A stretch of 64,000 nucleotides of DNA from Myxococcales bacterium (lineage in GTDB: Bacteria; Myxococcota_A; Polyangia; Polyangiales; Ga0077539): assembly GCA_013298625.1 (NCBI GenBank), contig JAAFIF010000015.1, positions 62,001 through 126,000 on the forward strand, in the 5' to 3' direction. Made by a program: the position numbers and the translations under genes. A model generated the notes under the pieces. The model saw only the letters and a list, made by a program, of their open reading frames with translations, had not been told where the DNA came from and ran no database searches. Positions 53,877-62,052 of the stretch are shown here, piece by piece (the stretch's first letter is position 1; each line of letters opens with the position of its first letter).

Positions 53877-55904
53877 ATGTCAACTCGCCTGCTGCGCGCG
53901 CTCTGCGCGCTCGCGCTCGCCACGGGTGGCTGCGTCGCGCGGGACGCTCTCCCGCCGAGCGCGAGCGTGTCAATGAAATCTCAGGTCGATCGAGCCTTCG
54001 AGCACATCGGCGGTGAGCGCTTCGCGGCGCTCGGCGGGCGCGACGGCGCGGGCATCACAATCGCTGTGATCGACTCGGGCTTCGACGTTCGACACCCTGC
54101 GATCAAGGGACGTGCGCGGTGGATGCTCGACCATCGCGCCCTCGCTCGGGGCGCGCACGCGGCGCTCGAAGCGAGGTTCGGCGGAGCCGTGTGGGACGCC
54201 GCTGCACTGTCGGCGGCGCTCGAGCGAGAGCGCAGCGCTGGCGTCACCGTCGCGCTGCCCGAAGACCCCGTCGGGCACGGGACGTTCGTCGCTTCGGTGG
54301 CCGCTGGGGCCTCGAGCGAGCACGCGTTCGAGGGCATCGCGCCGGGCGCGGCGCTGGTGCTCGCGCGCGTCGGCTCGGCCGAGGGAATCGCCGATGAAGC
54401 GATCATCACGGCGCTCGACTTCGCCATCGACCGCGCCGGTGACGGGCCGCTCGTGGTGGTGCTCGCCGCGGGCAGCGTGCTCGGAGCGCACGACGGCAGC
54501 GCGCCCATCGAGCGCGCGATCGCCGAGAGATTCGCAGGGCATCCGCGGCGTGTTCTCGTCGTGGCGGCGGGCAACGAGGGCGGCGCGCGGTCGCATCGGC
54601 GCGCGTACGTTCGACGCGATCAGGGCGCGGTCGCGATCGGCGTGTCGCTGCGCGGCGGCGCTGCGGGAGCGCGGTCGTTCTCGCTCGTTCACGAGGGCGC
54701 GCTCGACGTGGCGCTCGAGGGACCGAGCGGCGAGCGCACGCGATGGGTCGCGCTCTCGGAGCACCCCGGCGCGCAGCTCGGCGCGTTTCGCGTGGGAATC
54801 GACCGAACGATCGCCCCGCCCACGTCCGCGGACCTCGGTCGCTCGCTGCGTGAAGGCGTCGCGGCCCGCACGGCGATCGTGACGATCGAGCGTGACCGAG
54901 CGCAGCCAGCGACCGCGTTTCGCGTGCTGCTTCGCGGAGACGCGACGGTGGACCTGTATGCCCCCGCGGAGGTCGCTGACCTCGAGGGCGGAGACGACAG
55001 CGGGACGTTGGTCGTCCCCGCGACGGCCGACGGCGCGGTCGTGGTCAACGCGATCGTGACGCGCGAGCAGTGGACCGGCGTCGACGGTTCGCTGCGCTTC
55101 GAGCCGATCGCGCAGCGCTGGGACGGTGTCGCGCGCTTCGCCTCGCTCGGGCCAGATCGACTGCACCGCGCGCGTCCCGACCTCAGCGCTCCGGGCGGCT
55201 GGGTGCTCGGCGCTCGCTCTGCGCAGTGCGACCCCGACGCGCCGGGATCGCTCTGCGCGCGCGGGAGACTGACGAGCTCGTCGCTCACCGTCGCCGCTGC
55301 TGGGACATCAGTGGCCGCGCCCGTCGCCGCGGGCGCGATCGCCCGTCTGTGGTCCACCGACGCGGCGCTCACGCCTGATGCGCTCGTCGCGAGGCTCACC
55401 GCGGGATCCGAGCGTTGGTCGCCGTCGCTGGGCTGGGGCGCGATCGACCTCGCGCGCGCGCTGACAGCCAGCGACCGAGCGCCGACGCGCTGCACGATCA
55501 CCGCGACGCGCGAGCAGGTCGTCGCAGGAGAGCCCGTCACGTTTGCGCTGCGGGCGATGAGCGCTCGGGGCGCCATCGAGGGGGCGCCGACGCTGCAGGT
55601 GTCGACGAGCGTCGGGGCTCGCTCGTCGACGCATGCGATGGCTGGCGGGCGCGGGCTCGTGACGGTGCGGACCGACGTCGCGCACACGAATTCAACGCTG
55701 CTGGTGCGCGCCACGGTGGGCGAGGGCGTCGCGTGCGAGGCTTCTGTGCGCGTGCGCTCGATGTACGACCAGGCCGAGCGGCGCTACGCGGGCTGTTCGG
55801 TGACGACCCCGCACCGTCGCGCGAGCCCGTGGATCGCAGCGATGGTGTGCGCGCTGCTCAGCGCGGGGCGCGGTCGGCGACGACGTTGCTCAGCGCGAAG
55901 TTGA
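53877..55904 (+). CDS. Subtilisin-like (S8) serine protease, lipoprotein, with possible MYXO-CTERM tail
   Basis: IAVIDSGFDVRHP (Asp), GHGTFVASVAAG (His), AAGTSVAAPVAAG (Ser); N-terminal ALATGGCVA; C-terminal GCSV...WIAAMVCALLSAGRGRRRR. Confidence 0.93.
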   Translation: MSTRLLRALCALALATGGCVARDALPPSASVSMKSQVDRAFEHIGGERFAALGGRDGAGITIAVIDSGFDVRHPAIKGRARWMLDHRALARGAHAALEARFGGAVWDAAALSAALERERSAGVTVALPEDPVGHGTFVASVAAGASSEHAFEGIAPGAALVLARVGSAEGIADEAIITALDFAIDRAGDGPLVVVLAAGSVLGAHDGSAPIERAIAERFAGHPRRVLVVAAGNEGGARSHRRAYVRRDQGAVAIGVSLRGGAAGARSFSLVHEGALDVALEGPSGERTRWVALSEHPGAQLGAFRVGIDRTIAPPTSADLGRSLREGVAARTAIVTIERDRAQPATAFRVLLRGDATVDLYAPAEVADLEGGDDSGTLVVPATADGAVVVNAIVTREQWTGVDGSLRFEPIAQRWDGVARFASLGPDRLHRARPDLSAPGGWVLGARSAQCDPDAPGSLCARGRLTSSSLTVAAAGTSVAAPVAAGAIARLWSTDAALTPDALVARLTAGSERWSPSLGWGAIDLARALTASDRAPTRCTITATREQVVAGEPVTFALRAMSARGAIEGAPTLQVSTSVGARSSTHAMAGGRGLVTVRTDVAHTNSTLLVRATVGEGVACEASVRVRSMYDQAERRYAGCSVTTPHRRASPWIAAMVCALLSAGRGRRRRCSARS

Positions 55905-57234
55905 GCGCGAACGAGCCGTCGCGATCAGTGGCGAGGTCGAGGTCCGCGAAGTGGTCGCCCTGGTCGACGACGACGACCAGGACGCGGGCGTCGGCGGGGT
56001 TGAGCTCCATGGTCGTCGACCACTCGCCATCGGCGACGGGAGGCGAGGGCGCGCGGCCACGGTCGCGGTCGACGGCGTCGAGGCGCACCGCGGTGACGGC
56101 CCAGTGGCGCCAGGGCGCGCCGTGAAACCACATCGAGAGGGTGCCTTCTTGCAGCCCTTGCGTGTCGATCACCACGTAGGCGGCGCCGGTTTGCGCGAGG
56201 GGGCGCTCGGAGCGGACCCACTGTGGCAAGTCTCGCGCGCGGAGGGTTCGGAGGGGGTCTGGGGCGAGCTTTCCGACGGCGCGAAAGCCGACGGTGTCGA
56301 AGCGGTCGCCGGGCGTCCCGGTGAGGGCGCGAGCGGTGTAGTAATCGAGCAGAAAGCCGTCGAATCCGCCGGGTTCTGAGCGCAGCAGCCGTCGCAGGGC
56401 GTCGTAGGGATCGGGCTCGTCTTCGAACCGGGCCGCGCCGCCGGGGGTGCGCGCGACGCCCATCGCGGCGAGCCCGCGCAGCAACGGCAGCGATGGCGTG
56501 TCGTACCGAGACGCCAGCAGGTCGAAGAAGACCGAGGCGCCGCGAGATGTGTCGTCGTCGGTGCTCGAGAACAGCCCGGCGTCGATGCGCGCTGCGTCGC
56601 GGCCGAGCGCCTCTTCGTCCTCGCCTTCGCCCAGCGCGCGCGCGGCGATCGACGAGGCGAAAGCCACGCGGTACGCGCGTCCCGGTCGCGCGTCGGAGGC
56701 GAGCAGCGAGGCGTGCGCGACCCCTTCAGTGACTGCGCGTCGGCGCGCTGCGGGGCTGAGCCCTCGGCGCACGCGGATCACGGCGGGCGAGCAATCCCAG
56801 GGCTCGGCGTAGTCGAGCCCGTCGGCGTCCACGCGCACGAGCGAGACGTCGTCGACGAGGTACAGGTCGAGCTCGGGGCCGCCGCCGCGGTTCGCGTCGA
56901 ACAACGGCGGCGCGAAATGCAGCCGATCCACGATCACTTCGTACGCGCGCTCGGCCTCTCGCAGCGCGCTGACGAGCTCGTCGGCGCTCGTCCCCACAAC
57001 CCCGTGCACCCGCACCGGAACGCGCTGTCCTCGCAGCGACCCTGCCATCACCGCGGGGCGCGCAGCGTCGAGGTGGATGGGGTTGCCCGCGAGGTAGTAG
57101 CCGTGGGCCGTGCTGGAGGCCCCGAGGAGCGAGAGCCCCGCGGCGATCCACGCCGCCGCCACGCGCAGGACGCTGCCCCGACGGACGCCGAGCGAGGAGA
57201 GAGAGAGGGGCCGTTCGAACCACATCCGCGCCAT
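55858..57234 (-). CDS. Secreted hypothetical protein
   Basis: N-terminal hydrophobic signal VLRVAAAWIAAGLSLLGASSTAHG; convergent overlap of 47 bp with the subtilase gene. Confidence 0.8.
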   Translation of the reverse strand: MARMWFERPLSLSSLGVRRGSVLRVAAAWIAAGLSLLGASSTAHGYYLAGNPIHLDAARPAVMAGSLRGQRVPVRVHGVVGTSADELVSALREAERAYEVIVDRLHFAPPLFDANRGGGPELDLYLVDDVSLVRVDADGLDYAEPWDCSPAVIRVRRGLSPAARRRAVTEGVAHASLLASDARPGRAYRVAFASSIAARALGEGEDEEALGRDAARIDAGLFSSTDDDTSRGASVFFDLLASRYDTPSLPLLRGLAAMGVARTPGGAARFEDEPDPYDALRRLLRSEPGGFDGFLLDYYTARALTGTPGDRFDTVGFRAVGKLAPDPLRTLRARDLPQWVRSERPLAQTGAAYVVIDTQGLQEGTLSMWFHGAPWRHWAVTAVRLDAVDRDRGRAPSPPVADGEWSTTMELNPADARVLVVVVDQGDHFADLDLATDRDGSFALNFALSNVVADRAPR

Positions 57235-57445
57235 GCGATCTACGATGCATTTACACCGCAGCGCGCGCTGCGGGGCGCGTTCTGTGCGCGCTCGCTCGGT
57301 TCCTGTGAGAATTCAGCGGCGCTTCGACGCCGCGGGTTCGCTTCGCGGGCTCGGCCGACTCGGTGTGCGCGGGCCGGCCGGGAAGCGACCGAGAATTCCC
57401 GAAGAATTGACGCTTTGGCCTCGAAACGATCTATCGTCAGCGCGC

Positions 57446-58003
57446 ATGTCCGTCCGACCCGTTGACCTCCGCGGAGCGATCGTCGCGGACCTCGCGAAGG
57501 GCAACCTTCGTTCGCGCGACGACCGCCCGCTGCTCGCCCTGCCCGTCGATGGCCTCTCGATCGCGCTCGCCGAAGGCGGCCCCGCGGCGACACGCGCGCT
57601 CGGCGCCGCGCTCGGCGCTGCGCTCGAAGCCCCCGCTCGCGAGGCGCTCTCGGACGGGCTCGACGCCGCTTCGCCGCAAGACGTCGCCTACGCGGTCAAC
57701 GCCGCGCTGGCGCGCTTCGGCTTGGGGAGGGTCTCGTTCGAGCAGTGGGGAGACGCCCTCGTCGCGCGCTGGCACGACGCTCCGTCCAACGTCGGGCCGC
57801 TCGCAGAGCTCTCTGCGTTCGCGCTGGCGCGCTGCTTGTCGTCGCTGCTCGGCGCAGACGTCAGCGCCGCGGTCATCGGGCACGACGAGCGCTCGCTGCG
57901 CGTGATCGTCGCGCACGAGTCCGTGTGCGCCCATGTCCGCAGCAAGCCCAACGCGTCGGTCGCAGAGATCGTCGCTGACCTTCGCGTGGAGTCCGCGTCG
58001 TGA
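57446..58003 (+). CDS. Hypothetical protein
   Basis: MSVRPVDLRGAIVADLAKGNLRSRDD; stop overlaps the next start (GTGA). Confidence 0.7.
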   Translation: MSVRPVDLRGAIVADLAKGNLRSRDDRPLLALPVDGLSIALAEGGPAATRALGAALGAALEAPAREALSDGLDAASPQDVAYAVNAALARFGLGRVSFEQWGDALVARWHDAPSNVGPLAELSAFALARCLSSLLGADVSAAVIGHDERSLRVIVAHESVCAHVRSKPNASVAEIVADLRVESAS

Positions 58004-59136
58004 ACACAGCCGAGAAGATCACGGTCCTCGAGACGTTGCTCGTTCGCGTGCAGCAGCGCGCCGCGCAGCCCCGCGTCGCCCGCGCGCTGCAAGAAGCGCC
58101 CGCAGCGGCCGAGGTGGCTGTCGTCGAGCGCGCGCCGATCGCCGCGATCGCCGAGCCCGCGGCGATCGCCGAAGTCGCTCCGCCAGTGAGCGCTGCGGTT
58201 CCGGCGCCCGCTGTTGAAGTCTCGCTCGAGCTCGACGCTCCCGAGGTCGCTGCGCCGGTCGCCGAAGCGCCGCCCGCGCCGAAGAGCGCTCCCGTGCCCG
58301 CGCCGACCGCCGCCGTCGCGACCAAGAGCACCTCGGGCTCGTACGTCGCCAAGGGCGGAATGTCCGAAGAACTCCCGGACTTCGACCTCGAAGAAGAAGA
58401 AGAAGAGGCCGAGGGAGACGAAGAGATCGTCATCGAGCAAGCGGCCTCCGCGCCCGCGGTCGACGACGAGAGCGAGGCCGAAGAGTTCGCGATTCCGCTG
58501 CGTCCCTCGGTGCAGATGCGCGCGATCGTCGCGCCGATGCCCATCGAGGTCGAGCAGGACGACGCCGAGCTCGAGCTCGATCGCACGCCCCTCGCGAGCG
58601 CGTTGCCTGCGTCGTCCGAGTCGGCCATGGCCGCGCAGCCGCGACGCATCCCGTCCGCGACCGTCCCGGCCGTGCACAATGACAGCAACCTCGACCTCGA
58701 CATCGAGGTCAGCCCTGCGTCGCTCGCGCCGGCTGCGGTGAGCGCACCAGAATTCAAGGCGCCTCTCACTTCGCTGGACGATCTGCCGGAGCCGACCGCG
58801 GTCATCGCCGCGATCGACCTGCCCGAGCCGCCCGTCGAAGACAAGCTCCCCGAGCCCGAAGTGGTCATCCCGCTCGTCGCGGCCGTCAAGATGCCTCCGC
58901 CGGTCGCTCCGCCGGTCGCTGTCGTCCCGGCGCCCACCGCCGCAATCGAAGCCGAGAAGCCGGCGCTCGCGCTCGCGCCGGTCGAGCCCGCGTCTGCGTC
59001 GGAGCCCATCGAGCACGTCGCCGCGTCGCTGCCTGCGGCGGACGTCGTCAGCGTCGTGTCCGAAGTGGCTGCTCCTGCCGCGCCCGCGACGTTCGGCGCG
59101 CTGCTTCGCCGCTCGCTCTCGCTTCGGGTGAAGTAG
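58000..59136 (+). CDS. Acidic Ala/Pro-rich low-complexity hypothetical protein
   Basis: GTG start in 4-bp overlap with upstream gene; acidic run LEEEEEEAEGDEEIV. Confidence 0.7.
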   Translation: MNTAEKITVLETLLVRVQQRAAQPRVARALQEAPAAAEVAVVERAPIAAIAEPAAIAEVAPPVSAAVPAPAVEVSLELDAPEVAAPVAEAPPAPKSAPVPAPTAAVATKSTSGSYVAKGGMSEELPDFDLEEEEEEAEGDEEIVIEQAASAPAVDDESEAEEFAIPLRPSVQMRAIVAPMPIEVEQDDAELELDRTPLASALPASSESAMAAQPRRIPSATVPAVHNDSNLDLDIEVSPASLAPAAVSAPEFKAPLTSLDDLPEPTAVIAAIDLPEPPVEDKLPEPEVVIPLVAAVKMPPPVAPPVAVVPAPTAAIEAEKPALALAPVEPASASEPIEHVAASLPAADVVSVVSEVAAPAAPATFGALLRRSLSLRVK

Positions 59137-59201
59137 TCGTCGCGAAGTCACAGGCCGCGGATTGACGTCGGCGCGCACTTGCACCACAAGCGGCGCCCTC
59201 C

Positions 59202-60047
59202 ATGGCTACAGACCTCGAAGCGAAGACCATCCTCGTCACCGGCGCGACCTCGGGCGTCGGGCTCGTCAGCGCGAAAGAGTTCGCCGCGCGCGGAGCTCGC
59301 GTCGTGCTCGCTGTGCGCAGCCCCGCGAAGGCGCAGCCCATCGTCGACGAGATCACCCGCGGCGGCGGCGCGTGCTCGGTCATCGAGCTCGACGTCTCGG
59401 ACCTCGCGTCGGTCAGGGCGGGGGCCGACAAGTTTCTTTCGACAGAGAAATCCCTGGATGTTCTCATGAACAACGCGGGGATGGCAGGCCAGCGCGGGCT
59501 CAGCAAGGACGGCTTCGAGCTCACGTTTGCCACCAATCACCTCGGGCACTTCTTGCTCACCGAGAAGCTCTTGCCGCTGTTGAAGGCCGCGCCGCAGGGG
59601 CGTCTGGTCAACGTCGCGAGCGAGGCGCACTACCGCCCGAAGGCCATCGATTGGGAAGCTCTTCGCAAGCCGACGGTCAGCGCGACGGGCTTCGACGAGT
59701 ACGGCGTGAGCAAGCTGTGCAACGTGCTGCACGCGAAAGAGCTCGTGCAGCGGCTCGCGGGCACCAAGGTGACGACGTACTCGCTGCACCCGGGCGTGGT
59801 GGCGACGGACGTGTGGCGCAGCGTTCCTTCGCCGATCGCGTGGGTGATGAAGCGGTTTATGCTCACAGCTGAGCAGGGGGCGCGCACGCAGATCCGCTGC
59901 GCGACCGCGCCTGAGCTCGTCAGCGAGACGGGTCTCTACTACGACAAAGAGCGGCCTCGAACGCCGAGCAAGCTCGCCCTGGACGCCGCGCTCGCCGTCG
60001 AGCTTCGTGACAAGAGCCTCGCGTGGGTCGAGTCGTTCTTGCGGTGA
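59202..60047 (+). CDS. Short-chain dehydrogenase/reductase (SDR)
   Basis: LVTGATSGVGLVSAKEF, NNAGMAG, YGVSKLCNVL (YxxxK). Confidence 0.94.
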   Translation: MATDLEAKTILVTGATSGVGLVSAKEFAARGARVVLAVRSPAKAQPIVDEITRGGGACSVIELDVSDLASVRAGADKFLSTEKSLDVLMNNAGMAGQRGLSKDGFELTFATNHLGHFLLTEKLLPLLKAAPQGRLVNVASEAHYRPKAIDWEALRKPTVSATGFDEYGVSKLCNVLHAKELVQRLAGTKVTTYSLHPGVVATDVWRSVPSPIAWVMKRFMLTAEQGARTQIRCATAPELVSETGLYYDKERPRTPSKLALDAALAVELRDKSLAWVESFLR

Positions 60048-60078
60048 CCATGCGTGCTCGCGCTACGCTCGCGGGGCA

Positions 60079-61989
60079 ATGATTCGCGCGCGTTCGTGGC
60101 TGTGGTTTCCTGTCGCTTCGTGGGTGCTCGCTGGTTGTCCGTCGCCGTCACCGTCGCCCGACGCGGCGACGGACAGCGGCGCGTCCATGGACGCGAGCGA
60201 CAGCGCGCCTCAGCCCGACGCGGAGTCGCTTCCTGACGCGAGCTGCCCGTTCGAGGGCGGCGCAGAGGCGCCCATCGCAGACCCCGCGCGGTTTACGCCG
60301 CGGTGGGCCTTCGAGCCGTGGATCTCGAAGGACATCTCGACCACCGACGACACCTACGCGTTTGTTCGCGGGTTTCGCGAGCGAGACATCCCCGTCGGCG
60401 TGGTCGTGCTCGATAGCCCTTGGGAGAATCAGTACAACACGTTCATCCCGAGCGACGAGCAGTACCCGCGCTTTCGTACGCTCATCAGCGACCTGCGCGC
60501 GATGAACATCCGCACGGTGCTCTGGGTCACGCAGATGGTGAACTTTCAGAGCTTCGACGTCGAAGCGGGCTCGCTCGTACCGTATTCGGGCCCGTCGCCC
60601 AACTACGCCGAGGGCCGTCGCTGCGGCTTCTACGTCAACAACGGCGCGCGCTACGCCTGGTGGAAGGGCTCTGGATCGGGCGTGGATTTCTTCAACGCCC
60701 GCGCGCGAGCGTGGTGGCATGCGCAGCAAAACCTCGTGCTCGACATGGGCGTCGCCGGGTGGAAGCTCGATTTCGGCGAGAGCTACATCACCACGCCCAC
60801 CGTCGAGACCGCGATGGGAACGCAGCCGCACCAGCGCTACTCCGAGGAGTACTACCGAGACTTTCTCGCGTACGGCGTGCAGCGGCGGGGGCGCGAAGAG
60901 TTTCTCACCATGGTCCGCCCCTACGATCGCTCGTATCAATTCGAGGGGCGCTTCTTCGCTCGGCCCGAACACACGCCGGTCGGCTGGGTCGGCGACAATC
61001 GCCGCGATTGGGTGGGCCTCGCGGACGCGCTCGATCACATCTTTCGCTCGGCGCGCGCGGGCTACGTCGTGCTCGGGTCGGACATCGGCGGATACCTCGA
61101 CCGCGACGACCAGAACCTGACCGGAATGGTGATCCCGTTCGACAGCGTGAACTTCGCGCGATGGACGGCGACCGCGGGATTGATGCCGTTCTTTCAATTG
61201 CACGGCCGCGCGAACATCACGCCGTGGACCGTCCCGGATCGCGCGACTGAGGTCGTCGCGGTCTATCGCTACTGGTCGAAGCTGCATCACGAGCTCGTCC
61301 CGTTCTTCTTCTCGCTCGCGCAAGAGACGTACGCGATGCGCGCGGCCAACATCATTCGCCCGATCGGCGAGATGGCGAGCTGGGAGCGCGACTATCGATT
61401 TCAGGTCGGCGACGCGTTTCTGGTCGCGCCGATCCTCGACGGCACGGGGCGACGCGACGTGGCGCTGCCCGCTGGCGCGCGCTGGTTCGACTGGTGGGCG
61501 CCGTCGGCCGCGGGCGTCGCGGGAGGCACCACCGTGGCCAACTACGACGCCACGGACCTGCAGCGAATCCCGATCTTCTTGCGCGAAGGCGCGATCGTGC
61601 CGGCGGCGGTCTCTGACGCGGTCACGGGCCTCGGCACGACGGCGTCTGCGTCGGCGACCACCATCATCGCGACGCCGCCCGCGATGGGCGCGACGGCGAC
61701 GTTCGCGCTGCACAAGGACAACGACGGCGCGACCGCGACGCTCACCACGCGCAGCACCGCGAGCAACCAGCTCGAGCTGTCCGTCGCGCGATTGACTGGA
61801 ACCGTCATCTGGCACGTCCGCGGCGGCGTGATGCCCACGTCGGTCACCGCTGGAGCCGCGCCGCTCACGATGGTGGCCGACCGCGCGGCGCTCGACGCCG
61901 CGAGCGAAGGTTGGTTCGTCGACGCTCAGCGAATTCTGTGGGTGAAAACCCTCAGTACAGGCGATCGCACGGTGCTCGTGCAACGGTAA
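60079..61989 (+). CDS. Glycoside hydrolase family 31 lipoprotein
   Basis: MIRARSWLWFPVASWVLAGCPSP lipobox; GVVVLDSPWENQYNTF, AGWKLDFGES nucleophile region, GSDIGGY. Confidence 0.9.
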   Translation: MIRARSWLWFPVASWVLAGCPSPSPSPDAATDSGASMDASDSAPQPDAESLPDASCPFEGGAEAPIADPARFTPRWAFEPWISKDISTTDDTYAFVRGFRERDIPVGVVVLDSPWENQYNTFIPSDEQYPRFRTLISDLRAMNIRTVLWVTQMVNFQSFDVEAGSLVPYSGPSPNYAEGRRCGFYVNNGARYAWWKGSGSGVDFFNARARAWWHAQQNLVLDMGVAGWKLDFGESYITTPTVETAMGTQPHQRYSEEYYRDFLAYGVQRRGREEFLTMVRPYDRSYQFEGRFFARPEHTPVGWVGDNRRDWVGLADALDHIFRSARAGYVVLGSDIGGYLDRDDQNLTGMVIPFDSVNFARWTATAGLMPFFQLHGRANITPWTVPDRATEVVAVYRYWSKLHHELVPFFFSLAQETYAMRAANIIRPIGEMASWERDYRFQVGDAFLVAPILDGTGRRDVALPAGARWFDWWAPSAAGVAGGTTVANYDATDLQRIPIFLREGAIVPAAVSDAVTGLGTTASASATTIIATPPAMGATATFALHKDNDGATATLTTRSTASNQLELSVARLTGTVIWHVRGGVMPTSVTAGAAPLTMVADRAALDAASEGWFVDAQRILWVKTLSTGDRTVLVQR

Positions 61990-62052
61990 AGATTTCGGTT
62001 TCGCAGGCGTCTCGTTGCTATTCATTCTGTCGCGAATGAGAGGCTGTGACGC

